This document shows positions 48,101-60,000 of a stretch of DNA of 64,000 bases, one piece after another. Position numbers and translations under genes: made by a program. Positions within the stretch are counted from its first letter, which is position 1. Every line of letters starts with the position of its first letter. The notes under the pieces were generated by a model. The model did not search any database, was not told where the DNA came from, and saw nothing but the letters and a program-made list of their open reading frames with translations. Source of the DNA: Galbula dea (taxonomy: Eukaryota; Chordata; Aves; Piciformes; Galbulidae); assembly GCA_013399015.1 (NCBI GenBank), contig VWZX01009971.1, positions 1,171,623 to 1,235,622 of the forward strand, read 5' to 3'.

Positions 48101-50429
48101 TTGGACAACAGAGAAAAAATCTCTGTATTAAAGTTGCCTTCAATTTAGGTATTTGTTTCTACATGTTCTGTATTTTATAACATTTTTTTATAAACTTGAT
48201 GAGAAAACTACATTAACTTGAGGAGAATATGGAAACATTTTCACAATAACAACTTCCAATTTTTCTGGTTGAATATGGGAAAAATCCCTTTGCTTTATTT
48301 TGTAACTACTAAGATATTAACAATATTTGTTAGTATTCTGTCAGTCATAGTTGTGTCCATGAGTACTTCTAAGAGTATCATGTCTGATTCACTCTGTCAT
48401 TTGCAGCTATTGCACAGCTCAGACAGTGGGATAGGATCAACCTCTGGAACACAGTTATAGACAGAGTTTTCTTTTAGCTGAGGAGTGCAGGTGGATGGGG
48501 TAGTTAGGGTACTCACTTAGAGCAAAGAGATTGTTAGTAATTTTCATTTTTCCTGAAGAAACAAGCTTATCTGGAATGCTCCAGAAAATAATCCTGTGAT
48601 CCGGATATTGTGTAAGCTAATCTATATGGTAGCACCATCACCTGGAATGATTCACTAGAAAGCAGAGATGTTGTATTCATCCCATCTTTGCCTCACAATT
48701 AATAACGTACCCACTCTGAAGAACAGTACAGGTTTGTGTTAGTCTTATTATTACAGTGCTGGATACATTAACAAAAGAAAAGTGATTAAAAAAACCCCAA
48801 ACCTATTAGAATGAGGGGCTTATTTCTGCTGTTTACAGTCCTAGCAATTCATCGGCTTCTTATATCTGTAGGGTGTGGATGGTTGGTTGGTTTGCTGTCC
48901 TTAAATACAGAAAAGTTGAAATAACCTCAATGGGTCTAATAACCTGTGCCTTCTCTATAGGATGGAGGTAAACATGCAATTAAGTCTCCTTGAAGTTCCA
49001 TCCTCAAGCTGAGGCTTCCAGTGGAGTAAAAAGAATGTGAAGATGTGAAGTATGTTTGCAAAACGTTACATTGTCTTTCACTCATAGAAAGCCAGGGACT
49101 ACTTCACGGCATAAAACCAAATTGTAGCATTTGAGCCATATGTGGCTTCCAAGTAGTTCAAATTCCACTCGCACTCTAGGATTACTTGATCAAGTCTGTG
49201 CTGCTATGGGGGCTGCCACCAAGTAAAACAAGGGCTTACAGGCCTTGTACATACTACAGATGATTTGGTTGGATCATCTTGGACACAATTGTACATCCAC
49301 TACAGATATCCTCTCTGAATAGCAAGCCACCCCATCCAAGCTAAGTGGTTTATGTCTTTTAGCTCTTGACTCAATGAAGAATACAGCCTATAAGGTCAGA
49401 ATGTTTGTGCTGAGGCACAAACATTTCCTTTGCTCTGAGTAGGAAACTGACTTTTTTTTCCCTCTTGTTGAATCAGATACTGCATTTACAAAGACCTTTG
49501 CTCATCATAAAATATTTTCTTAATGGGAGAAAAAGGTGCAATATAAAGTAAAAGGGAAATGGAAGTCTCATAAAATTTCCAAGATAACATTCAAAAAGGC
49601 TTAGGACAAGCTTCTAGGAAGGTAAGTGGGCTCCTTTACGGCACAGATGGAGAATTCAGTGATTAGTCACCTACTTGTAAAAGTCACGGATGAACAACAG
49701 ACCTCACTGAATTGTTCATGAGACTGGTAACTAGGTGTTTGAGCTTTTTTCGCTATCTAGTTGGGTAGTTCAATTCTACCTATTCTATCACAAGTATATA
49801 ATGGGCAATAACTTTAGGGACATAGCAGAAATTAAATGGGATTTTTCATCTATTTTGATTTGGGATTTGGTTTGGTTTTTTTAAGACTCATGGTAGAAAT
49901 CTCTATCACAATGGTTATTGATGACAGTGCTCATCATTGACCAAGTCTATCAAAAAAAAAAAAAGAGAGAGAAAGATATTTGTTGCACTGACACTTCAGT
50001 ATCTCTCTGATTTAAGAATTTCTTCACACAAAACTAAGTAGGGATAGAAATGCAGAAGATAATTTAAGACGACTACTTTCTAAGTTATTGTGTACGATAA
50101 TATAATGCTATATGAAAGTGCTACAGTTTCTTCACAGTTGAATTGGCACTGCTGAAGAAAAGAATGCAGTTGTGAAATTTACTACTTTTGTATGCAGGAA
50201 TAAAAAATGTGCACAGCTCCCTTCAGTTCAGATACACAGTTCTGTTATTATTACTAACACCGTCTTTCTATCCTATTCTGACTTTAAAACTATTCCATTG
50301 TGTTTAATCCCAAGAACTATATATTTAAAAAAACCCTAAATTTTATTTGAAAAAAGTGTTCATTTTACTTTTAATTGGTTTACAGTTCAAATTGTAAGGT
50401 GTGTTCTTTTTTGTTCAAGAATTTTAAAA
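45108..50429. other. Plain intronic sequence
   Basis: The 27-T run at 47347 is the only marked feature. The plus-strand frame at 46802-47134 (110 codons) matches no family I recognise. Confidence 0.6.
47347..47373. repeat. Poly(T) tract, 27 bases
   Basis: This is an uninterrupted run of 27 T. It is the longest homopolymer in the window. A minus-strand frame over 47141-47389 starts with many Lys only because of it. It could be an old poly(A) tail of a minus-strand retrocopy, but no gene-like sequence or AATAAA precedes it on the minus strand. Confidence 0.95.
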
Positions 50430-50700
50430 GCAACTAATTTAAATATGCAAAATTATCTTGAGTTGTTCATACGTGAACTTAAAAGCCATGCAACACAGGA
50501 AAATTAAGTAATTATGCCTCCAAGTTATTTACTGCAATTAAGCTCATTTATCATATGCAAATTAGTGCAAACTGGTCTCATTAGTTACTAAATTACTCAA
50601 TATGAGCTGAACAATGTAGCACTCCAGTTTGTAATGAAAAATCCCTGTAGAGGCAAGCAGTATCAATTAAGATAATTTGCATATGCAAATATATTCACTA
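50430..50700. promoter_or_regulatory. Candidate enhancer with clustered POU octamers
   Basis: An octamer ATGCAAAT occurs at 50555-50562. The 16-bp perfect palindrome ATTTGCATATGCAAAT at 50675-50690 contains two more octamers in opposite orientation, and a near-octamer ATGCAAAA lies near 50444. Several TAAT/ATTA homeodomain cores (AATTAAG, CAATTAAG, ATTAG) lie between. Paired octamers are the known binding form of POU dimers such as OCT1, OCT6 and BRN2. Function is inferred from motif clustering only. Confidence 0.35.
50675..50690. promoter_or_regulatory. 16-bp palindromic double octamer
   Basis: ATTTGCATATGCAAAT equals its own reverse complement and contains ATTTGCAT and ATGCAAAT overlapping by none. 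The arrangement resembles POU-dimer elements but is not identical to the named MORE or PORE consensus. Confidence 0.6.
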
Positions 50701-53152
50701 ACTTTCCCTTTTCTCTATATTTAGTTCTACATTTCCTGATCATTCTTGATTATATGAAGAATATGGGGTTACTGACCCTTTTCCACACCTTCTTAATAGC
50801 AATGAAGTTACAGAAAAAATTCAGAGGCCCTGAAAAAAAAAATAATCTCGTTGCTAATTTTTACAGCCTGTTTCAGCCAAATTTTCAATAGCAGGTTCCA
50901 GAAATAATTTTTTTTTACTGGATTAAATAAACAACCAGAAAGTGTACATACAGAAATATAAAAGTAAAGATGTCTTTACTAAAGTCTATTCTCATTTTAA
51001 TACCACTTTTCAGAAGCAGAAGAATGTAGAAGACAACAAAGCACACAATTTGGTAAATCACAAACCTTATAAAAAATTAATGTATTGCCTATTGTATTAT
51101 CTATTGTTCTCCTCTATTAGAAGCATTTCTACTGTTCATCATTCAGCTGATTTTACTTGGAAAACATTTAAAAGACTTTTTGCCTTGATGTGGAGATTCT
51201 GATATAATAGCATTTGGGCATTCAGGTTTTGTGGTGTCTTTTTTCCTACAAGCACAGATGGATAGTGTCTTTGGCTTCAAACCTACTGTGGGAATCTCTT
51301 CAGCATGATATACAGCATTCATCTGTAGCTTGGAAAGTTTTTGACATGAGTAACTGACACTACTTGCTTGTAGAGTCAAGATGTAAAATATCACAAGATG
51401 CACCTCACTTGCTGTTTTTACAATATCACTATAAAAAATATTTGCTTTTTTAAAACACACTGTATTATGCTTCTCATGTGTCTGTCAATAAATTTTGAAG
51501 TATCAAAATATTAGAAGGATTAGAGAGGCTCCTTCATTTCTGAGCTTACACTTAAGCAAGTCTTCAAAACATTAATAGCAAAAGGGATTAAATAAACTAT
51601 TAATTTAGCTTCCTCAGACAACAGACTCTGAAATGAAACACAGGTATTCCCAAGGTATAATCAAGGTTGGTTTTTCCACTTGCAAACAATACTTATCAAA
51701 ATACTGCATTAAAATCATTTGTAGGAGTGGAAGACTAAATGAGAACTTGTTAGAACTATATGCCACCACAGAATCTGTCTGATTGTTGTTTTAAAAATAA
51801 TTGTTTTCTGGAGATTATCCCTCTACCTGTAAGACCACAAGGCAGTACTCTAAAGGGTTTTTTGTATCTGTTAAAAGTGATCCTTTTGAATGCATGACCT
51901 AGACTTTGCCTGTAAGTGTTGGTTACTCTGCTAAAATAAGACAAGATTTTAACATAGCATGACAAACTTGTGACCATTATTAATTCATTTTTCCTTTATC
52001 CATCATCAGACGGTCTATTCCCTTTTAAATGCCAGAGTGGGATTTTCTATTGTCAGTTGAGAGATTAATAGGAGTAATTTGGTAAAAGCACCACCCTCTC
52101 CGAAAACGCCACACCTCAACAGATACTCAGTATGATGCTGATGACAATTTTGACTGAAAATCCTCAATTGCAGGTGCAAGTGCAATACAGATTTTGTTGT
52201 TACTAGTACTATGATAGTTATAGCGTGAAGACACCTTAATTTATCGCTTATAAGTACAAAAAACTAAAAAAAAGGAAAATCTAGCTTAACTAATAAAATC
52301 ACTAATCATCTTAATATGCAATAAGTGAAAAACTCAAATGTCTAGTGTCCAAAGTGTTCATCCTAGTGTTTTTTACTTTCATTTACAAAGGGTCATGCCT
52401 AATACCTAAGAAATGTATATAATTAGTCTCAATGAGGTTTTTATATAGACATTTGTTATAATTCATATGTAATGAACATACCTTTAGGAAATATAGTAAG
52501 CATTTACATACTCAAAACAACATACTGACAAATTACAGAATCTGAAATATCGCAAAAGTGCCATTTCTTAATTTTTTCTACACTTATGAGACAGCACAAC
52601 AGTGCTTCTGTGTAATAATATCCCAACACAGCATCGTAGATACTGGTGCAGGTAGCTTGGATACAGTACCTGTAATACGAGTATCTGCCTACAGAATCAA
52701 AACCTTGTCCTAGACCTCTGCCAAGAGCATGCAACTGAATAAATCACTTCATTCATGATTTTCATTCCAAAAAGAAATTCATTCTACTAGTTAATTTCAT
52801 GTTTTCCTAAAATTACCTTTCTTGCTTAGTTTGCATTTAGCTACTTTATAAAGATGTGAAAAATCTGACATTATCCATAGTGCTTTTGAATGCCACAGCT
52901 GAGTTAGTACAGAGAGATAGCTCTCAATCATTTCAAATTAAGTGGAATATTTCTCATTATAATATCCTAATTTATCTCCTTCCTACCTCTCAAAAGATAA
53001 TACACCAAGCAATATATTGGCATTGAGAAGCTGTATACATTGCTAAATAAGAGCAGTTAATCGGTGCCACACTTAGAAAAGTGCTGGGGTTTTGCCTTGC
53101 TGAAAAAAGACATCACATTTTGTTCTTAACTGCTTCTGCTCTATCTTTTTGT
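50701..53152. other. Plain intronic sequence
   Basis: AT-rich, with only chance-length open frames (longest 51143-51460 on the minus strand). No exon-like splice pair was found. Confidence 0.6.
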
Positions 53153-53253
53153 TAAAAAAAAAACAACAAAAAACAAACCACAACCCTCCCCAAACAAACA
53201 AAAAAACCCACAAAATAAACAAAACATACACCACACCCCCCCCACCCCAAAAC
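53153..53253. repeat. A/C-rich low-complexity tract (GT-rich on NPAS3 sense strand)
   Basis: The plus strand consists almost entirely of A and C, with (CAAA)n-like units and a run of eight C at 53236-53243 followed by four more. On the minus strand, and so in NPAS3 pre-mRNA, it is U- and G-rich with G runs of 3-8. It lies about 600 nt downstream of the exon's donor site. The minus-strand frame at 53073-53306 is low complexity. Confidence 0.9.
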
Positions 53254-53563
53254 ATGTACAAGAATGTTTCCATCAGGTCACTGTTTTTCAATATAATCTT
53301 CCTCAAGTAATGACCTGTATAGTGTGACTAAACTCTTTGCCAAATATCAGATTAGTTTTTATCTCATAGCTGAGGAGACCTAAGAGGCATACTGCTGTTC
53401 ATGTTTTTCCCTTTGCAGTTTGTTGGAATTCATGATAATTGTGACAACTGAGATATGAGGGAGGAAAGCAGCGCTCATAAACCAAAATGGGGCAAAAAAC
53501 CCCCTGAAATCTGTAAGTGACACAAAGGGCAAATCAAATCACCAACACAAAACACTGTTTTGT

Positions 53564-53590
53564 GCACACATACACACACATACAAACACA
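53564..53590. repeat. Imperfect (AC)n microsatellite
   Basis: GCACACATACACACACATAC is followed by AAACACA: a short interrupted CA repeat 250-280 bases downstream of the exon in transcript direction. On the sense strand of NPAS3 it is UG-rich. Confidence 0.8.
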
Positions 53591-53837
53591 TAAAGACATT
53601 CTATGAGCAAACACCCACTGTACAGTTCTAACCAACACTGTGATTCAGCTAAACAATACTTGCCCTCCTTCTCACTAACATTCTCCCAATCATGGGCTTT
53701 CTAAAAACAAGGAAATACAAGCTGCTTTTTTTAAAAAAAAAAATCTCATGAATATAAGTGCTGACAACAAGACTATTCAAATTATTGGCAGAAATGTGAC
53801 TAGCTAGTTATTTGTATTTTTCTTGGAAAAGCCATTT

Positions 53838-53843
53838 TTTTAC
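53838..53843 (-). promoter_or_regulatory. 5' splice site of the NPAS3 exon
   Basis: The exon ends CAG and the intron begins GTAAAA on the minus strand. CAG|GTAAAA agrees well with the consensus MAG|GTRAGT except at the +5 G. The position follows the reading frame, since the codon CAG (Gln) ends exactly at the junction. Confidence 0.85.
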
Positions 53844-53926
53844 CTGTAAAATATGACTTCCCAAATGTGATTCAAATACTTCAATGGCAAGGGCACTGGG
53901 ACTTCTCCTGCGCTGGGCACCTATAA
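53844..53926 (-). CDS. NPAS3: NPAS3 internal exon, bHLH to PAS-A linker
   Basis: This is one 83-bp internal exon of neuronal PAS domain protein 3, a nuclear bHLH-PAS transcription factor that dimerises with ARNT-type partners and acts in brain development. Read on the minus strand, it holds two bases of a split codon and then 27 codons: IGAQRRRSPSALAIEVF, then ESHLGSHILQ. From memory of vertebrate NPAS3, this matches the end of the bHLH-to-PAS linker and the first residues of PAS-A. The basic RRR and the HLGSHILQ start of PAS-A are both present. The exon begins after the first base of a codon and ends exactly on a codon boundary (CAG). It has a pyrimidine-rich acceptor (TTTTTTCTTTTCAG) and a GTAAAA donor. 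Human NPAS3, as I remember it, has Ala where this copy has Ser in the EVFE-S-HLG stretch. NPAS1 is the nearest alternative but differs in this linker. The frame is open and no damage is seen. Confidence 0.93.
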
Positions 53927-53942
53927 CTGAAAAGAAAAAAGT
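53927..53942 (-). promoter_or_regulatory. 3' splice site of the NPAS3 exon
   Basis: On the minus strand the intron ends in a run of T broken by one C, followed by AG. This is a strong polypyrimidine tract directly against the exon. The nearest branch-point-like sequence is CATAAC, about 15 nt from the AG. That is close for a branch site, so the true branch point may lie further upstream. Confidence 0.85.
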
Positions 53943-54959
53943 TATGTTGCAAGGTCTGTGCATTCATCTCTACCATTTAACATTAACTATTTAAAGATGT
54001 TTCACATTTTATACACCAATGTTAATTTCAAATTTGTCTTGCACATAGTCAATAATGCTGCTATGTAATTTTCAATGACTCAAATTTGAAGTGTAAAAAG
54101 GATTATATATTTAAAATCTATTGAAATGTCCAAGAACTCTGGAAAGCAACTGTTAATTCAAATACACTCCAAGTCCCTATAGAAACCTTTTTTACACATG
54201 GTGATGACATGCAGAATTTCCTGGAAAATACTATTGAGAAAGAGGCTACACATTATGTAAATGCTTTGAAATGTGGGAATAAGAACTAAATTTTACTCAG
54301 GAATTAGGAAGACATGAGAGATTTATCTGAACATGTTATTTATCTTCTTTGAAAATGAAATAGAGTAAATACAACATTAAAAAGTCAACATTTGTTAACG
54401 TGTCTGAAATATCAGTTATTGCTAAACATAGGGAAGTATTGTAGTTCCCAGATATCCATGTTAGTTGCTGGAATAGGTACTTGAAACTTCAGCTTCTACA
54501 TTTAAGTTATATAGTTTAGCAGTACAAACTAAGTAATAGGCAGTTATGTTTCAAAAGCAGTAGTGACTACGAAAAAGGCTGAGAAATCGTAGAATATTGT
54601 TAAACACTCTATGCCAGGAGCACAAAGCCAGCAATCGAGTCTGAGTATAACCAAACATAGGTATCTACTACAAGTTGAGGTTCATTCTTAAGTCTAGGCT
54701 GTCTTTGCCACATGAGCAGAGAAAAACTAAAGTATGGAGCAGAGGGTACAGGGCTGTAGGAACCTTCCCTTCCTTTCCCGTCTTAGCAACAAAGCCAGGC
54801 ATACCCATAGCAGAGGTAAGAGGTGAAAGTTCATTCTGCACCTTTTTAAAGTGTCTGTGAAGAGAAGGAAGGATACTTAGGAAGATAATAAGTGAGAGTC
54901 TTCCACTAACTTCAAATATTTACTATGGCCACGGAAAGATTTTTATGACAGACATAATG

Positions 54960-55338
54960 TTGGGATTATTCAGTCTGGAGAAGAGAAGGCTCCGAGGAGA
55001 CCTTATTGTGGCCTTCCAGTATCTGAAGGGGGCCTACAAGAAAGCTGGTAAGGGATTTTTTTAGGATGTCATCTAGTGATAGGACTAGGGGGAATGGATG
55101 CGAACTAGAGGAGGGTAGATTTAGAAGGAAGTTCTTCACTGTTAATATGGTGAGACACTGGAACAGGTTGCCCAGAGGGGCTGGCGAAACCCCGTATCTG
55201 GAAGCTTTTAAGGCCAGGCTGGATGGGGCTTTGGGGCAACCTAATCTAGTGGAAGGTGTCCCTGCCAGGCAGGAGGGTTGGAACTAGATGATCTTTAAGG
55301 TCCCTTTCAACTCTGAAAGTTCCATGATTCTATGATTC
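54960..55338 (+). mobile_element. CR1 LINE 3' fragment, plus strand
   Basis: This plus-strand CR1 fragment has LFSLEKRRLRGDLIVAFQYL-like coding at its start, then SDRTRGNGCELEEGRFRRKF and VRHWNRLPRGAGETPYLEAF, a TGGAACTAGATGATCTTTAA 3' UTR, and ATTCCATGATTCTATGATTC octamers. Substitutions and short deletions show that it is an older copy. It is antisense to NPAS3 and lies about 1 kb upstream of the NPAS3 exon in transcript direction. Confidence 0.94.
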
Positions 55339-56360
55339 ACATCCAAAGACTCTGATAGTCTAATGTCTCTACATCAGCCATCACAGCACCAGTGCATCTT
55401 TATATATTGTTCTTTTTACAATGCACAATAGGAAAAAAGAAATACCAAGGATCCACTAAAACAAGCAGAATAGATAAAGGCCATTCCTGAACAGGCTAAT
55501 TTAACACCAATGAAAACAAAACACAGAGCAACAATTTCTTAGTCTTCTATGATACTCGCTGGCAAACACAGCATCAGGAAGAAAAGATAAATGACAAGTA
55601 ATGATAATCATATTGAACTAAAAATGCAATATCACTCATTATTGATGCTTCATGTAATTTCCTTGCAGGAAATTCTAAGTTATTGATACTGGGCAAACAG
55701 GTGGCTTCATAGTCACCTCTTTTATCTGAATGCTAACAACTTAAAAGTCTTCCTTAAGATTTCTGTTTCACACTGCAACTAAAGTTGGTAACACACCAAC
55801 TACTGTACTTTTTTTTTTTTAACTTCAGCTAGCAGAGTGACTGACCAGACATGTCAGCATAATATTACTATTTTACAAGTTTTACGTACTTAGTATTCTA
55901 TTTTTCTGTATCAGCCTTCCAATTTAAATAATTTTGCTTCTCTTTGCATTGTCCCATCTTTTCTATAGCTGCAGTGATGCCTACTATAAACAGCAAAGCT
56001 TATTTAATGAAAATAAATCTTCTGGAAACTTAGACTCCTTTAACTTTCCTTTTTGCAGACAGACTTAAAAGATGATCCTTCTTTTCTCCTTACTCTGCCT
56101 CCAGATACACTATCAAACATTTGCTTAGACTGGAGTTGCACCTCTATTTCTGAGAGAAACTTTAGTTTTAGTTGTGGGACTAAACAAAATCCACAGCACC
56201 GTAAAAATTATCAGTAGTTCCATTATGATTGCTATTGTGTTATGCCGTTGGCACTGTGCTTTGTATGGTCATTTCATTTATAAACTACCAGAAACAAAAA
56301 GGAAATTCACAGTTTTGGACTGCTTAGCATTGCTTCGTAATAGTCTTCACAAGAGCATTA

Positions 56361-56396
56361 CAAAAAGCAAAACAAAAAAACCAAACCAAAACAACA
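56361..56396. repeat. A/C-rich low-complexity tract
   Basis: CAAAA and CCAAA units with one G. It lies 390 bases before the plus-strand CR1 at 56787. Confidence 0.8.
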
Positions 56397-56786
56397 TTTA
56401 AAATACCCAAACCACAGAAAACCTCTTTGAAATCCTTTAGATTCCTTCACTCTTCCACCTAGACTGTGTTATGTTTTCAGCACATTGTCTGAACCCATCG
56501 CCATTTGCAATTTACCTTCCAATTTATTTTGTTTTCTGCCCATATCCTTCCTTTACAATCTGTAGCATTTTAAAGTGTATCCATTAACATACTGAATCCA
56601 CTTCTATGATGTTAATTATTAATTGCAGGCCTTTCAGCATGTATCATAACTTGAATAAAATGCACAAAGACCGTGCAACACTTTTTAAAAAAGTATCCTT
56701 AAATGATATTTACAGGTAACCATCAGGTCCTCATCCTTGGGATGCTTTAGGGCATCTGCTTCTGCTTTAGGGCAGAAGGAGAGAGA

Positions 56787-57078
56787 CTTTTCTCCTTGTC
56801 TGATTGCAACAGGACACGGGGGAATGGCTACAAGCTGAAGGAGGAGAGATTTAGGCTGGAGATTAGAAGGGGGTTCTTTACCCAAAGGGTGGTGAGGCAC
56901 TGGAACAGGTTGCCCAGAGAGGTTGTGGAGGCCCCACCCCTGGCAGTGTTTAAGGCCAGGCTGGATGTGGCCCTGGATGACCTGGTCTAGTGCATGTGGC
57001 GTCCCTGCCATGGCAGGGGGGTTGGAACTAGATGATCTTCAAGGTCCCTTCCAACCTCAGCCATTCTATGATTCTATG
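56787..57078 (+). mobile_element. CR1 LINE 3' fragment, plus strand
   Basis: This plus-strand CR1 fragment encodes SDCNRTRGNGYKLKEERFRL, then FFTQRVVRHWNRLPREVVEA and a C-terminus ending ALDDLV before TAG. It has a 3' UTR with GGAACTAGATGATCTTCAAG and ATTCTATG octamers at 57063-57078. The frame is open over its remaining 65 codons, so it is better preserved than the fragment at 54960. It is antisense to NPAS3. Confidence 0.95.
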
Positions 57079-60000
57079 CTCAGTTCTATAGCTCAAATGA
57101 AAACACTTCAAGGTCAGTGAGCTAACTAGAAAACATGAGAGGGCCAGATCCTAGCTTTAAAATTTTTCAATTAAATCCTCTATTGATGCCTGCATCCCAG
57201 TGGCTGGCATACCCGTAGACAAATACCTTGTAGTACTTTCACGCCATTCAGTTCATTGACATTTTTATAGCAGTAGACCTCTTGGATTTATGTGTCTTGC
57301 ACTCACTCAGGTGATGTGGGGTTGTAATGACAGCTCCTAATTTTACAAGCAGCATAGATATGTTACACAGAAAAGCATTATGCTTTGGGTAGCCATACTG
57401 CACAGCTCTTTTTTGGTAACTGAATAGATGTTGAATGTGTACTTTCTGCATTTCGTTCATTTCCCTAACTATCATTCTTCACATTTTGAGGAATGATACA
57501 AGAACAGTGAGATAAATACATCATTAAGGTTTCCAAAAAATGGCAATTTGCAGTCCAATTTTACAGCACAAAGCCTCAAAGGTACTGAGCAGATTGTTTG
57601 CATCGCAGTAGATGAAATAAAGACATACATAGAAACAGTTGGATTAAAAAGAAGGCCACAGTGTTATTTTATCCTAAAATTTCAAAACAAACTATAGATA
57701 CTGAACTGGCTTCAATCACACAAGTTGTAGCCAGTCATCTCTAAATCTCTCACCTTGTGGATGGAACCATGAGCAGCCACAACTCAGCTGCTCACAGAAA
57801 TCTTGGAAAGCAAGGGATTTAGGATTTATATGACAAAGTCTATAAATCAAAGTAGTTCAACAACCTTTACTGAGCTAAAGATGTGGATGCACATCTTTTT
57901 TAAAAATGTGGATTCTGTTTTAAATATAGAGCCTTTACAGAAACAAAATACCGCCTGCATGAAATATTGTCTTTTTCTGAGTAACAGAAGTAGGGGAAAT
58001 AAATATGTGGAGAAGGCAGAAGCATGTGTACCAAACTGCAAGAGGAGTCACAAAGGAAACAAGTTCCAAACTCAGGTTAAATTCTTCTTCCAAGCTTCTC
58101 CTCTTTTAGTGGTATAAACAAACATCCCTAACTAGGCTTTTTCACATGTGGTCATTTTTTGAACCGTGTACATTTAATTAAAAAAGTTTAAGGTTTGAAT
58201 GCTCAATTGTTGTGGTTCATCAGAAAGTTAACAGAACTAATATCTGTATTAAGTATTGACTGTTAATAATGATAACAGAAAGATTGTTTTCACACATGCA
58301 CCTTGGAGTCTGGAGCAGAGGAATATGCCTATTAAAATCTTTTACTTTCCATAGCATTGCACTATGACTTTTACTATCCAGACTGATACGTCTATTCCTG
58401 GCATAAGATGATTCCATAACAAGCTATTAACAAGGGAAGAATTCTAACTGATCACTAATTCCTCTTTAAATTTCCTCTCTCAATGACTAATCTGGCTATA
58501 CATGAGGCATGAGGTGAAGGAAGAACCACATCCCTTTCAGTGTGTCTTGGGGGCAGTCTAAGCATACTTAATGCATTCTCAAGAGCATTCACAATTGTGC
58601 TAGGAAGAGTGGGAAACTCTGGAAAAGCAAACTGTAGAGTGCCTAACAAAGACTACCATGCATCCTCAAGAGAGAGGATTTCCTCTTAAACTCACTTCTA
58701 GGCTACTGGAGCACAGAATGACTCAAGACTGATGTTCACTGTGACTTTCTACTAGTGAAGACAGTGTTCTAATTAAGCAGAAGCTGTATTCACTGATCAC
58801 CAGGAGTGAAAGTATTCATTGATTGCCAGGCATGAAAGCACATATCACCAGCACAGTAGTCAGTTCCCCATAAAATACTTCTGTGAGACTTTGCATGCCA
58901 CCTTTCAACAAAAATTTGTTTTGTGGAAGGTTTGGTAAAATCAGACCAATAGTTTTAAAATTCTGCTGTTCTGATAATAGTTTGAAAACTAGTTTTTAAA
59001 ACTAAACTTTTTAATTAACTTGCCTGAACTATTATATATTTATAAAGGCTTTTTCTCAGCTAGCCTCAAAATGCTTATTTTTATATTTCATTCTGCTGAC
59101 TTCCCTCTGCATCACTTTCCTGTATTCTTGAAAGCAGAGGTGCACATAGGGCCAATCCTGCTACACCCTTATAGGTAATCTGCTGTTTGAAGAATGATAC
59201 AAAAGATAGAGCTCAAGTGTCACTTTTTTGATCTTGAGGAGCTCTAATTACAACTGCCAGTGAAGTCAGATTTTAATTAGCAAAGCCTGAGCAGATCTAC
59301 ATAAATGTGAAAAGTTTATAAACACCCCACCAAAAAGAACATTATCCATTTTTTTCACAAAACCATAACAGACTAATTGCACAGAACCTTCACACAGGGT
59401 TGGCTAATACTTCTCCCTGCAGGTATCAACAAAATACATCCTCTCTCATTTTATATGAGAGAGTATAAGTAGAGTTGTCTGAACTGTCTCAGATGACCAT
59501 ATGTGCAAAGCAGTTCACAGCATGAGTGTGGCTGTAAACCTTTCTGGTATTTTATAGAGTTTAATATTTTTTTGTTTTGAAGCAGAAAAAAAGTCTATAG
59601 AAATTACAGTAAAATTTCAAATACATTTGCCTTGGCATAGATTCTGTTATTTCTAGGAACAACCCCAAATGCTCATTAAAGAACAATGCAAGTGAATGTA
59701 ATAATCAGGGTGGATTTACAGGAGGAGGCGAGATGACATCCTAAAATCTTGGGGCTTTCCTACAAAACATAAGTAATTTGGAAATGCTTAAAGCTGTGTT
59801 TTAAAGAAGTCAAGGACACCAAGAAGCTAAACTGAACAAGAGAAGATGCAATGCCAGGGAAGGACAAAGTGTAACCAACATTGGGCTCAGAAAGAAAGGC
59901 CAGTATTTATGTAAGCCAACATTCACAGATTATTTTTTTTATTTTGTATGAATTCTTCTACTCCATATTTAATACCTTGTGATGGACAAAGGGTTTTTGA

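Larger units (their letters stand above)
1..53843 (-). other. NPAS3: NPAS3 intron downstream of the exon (partial)
   Basis: This is everything on the downstream side of the exon in transcript direction. I looked on the minus strand for the next expected exon, which would continue PAS-A with a conserved SLDGFVFAL start, and did not find it. The intron therefore runs past the left edge of the window and exceeds 53 kb. All recognised elements inside it are repeats or candidate regulatory blocks. Seven of the recognised CR1-type insertions, counting the two SINEs, lie here, and all are on the minus strand, the same strand as NPAS3. Confidence 0.8.

Noticed and set aside
53073..53306. A hydrophobic, Gly/Val/Phe-rich minus-strand frame just downstream of the exon
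   Set aside because: It is the reverse of the A/C-rich low-complexity tract. It has no domain and no splice signals.
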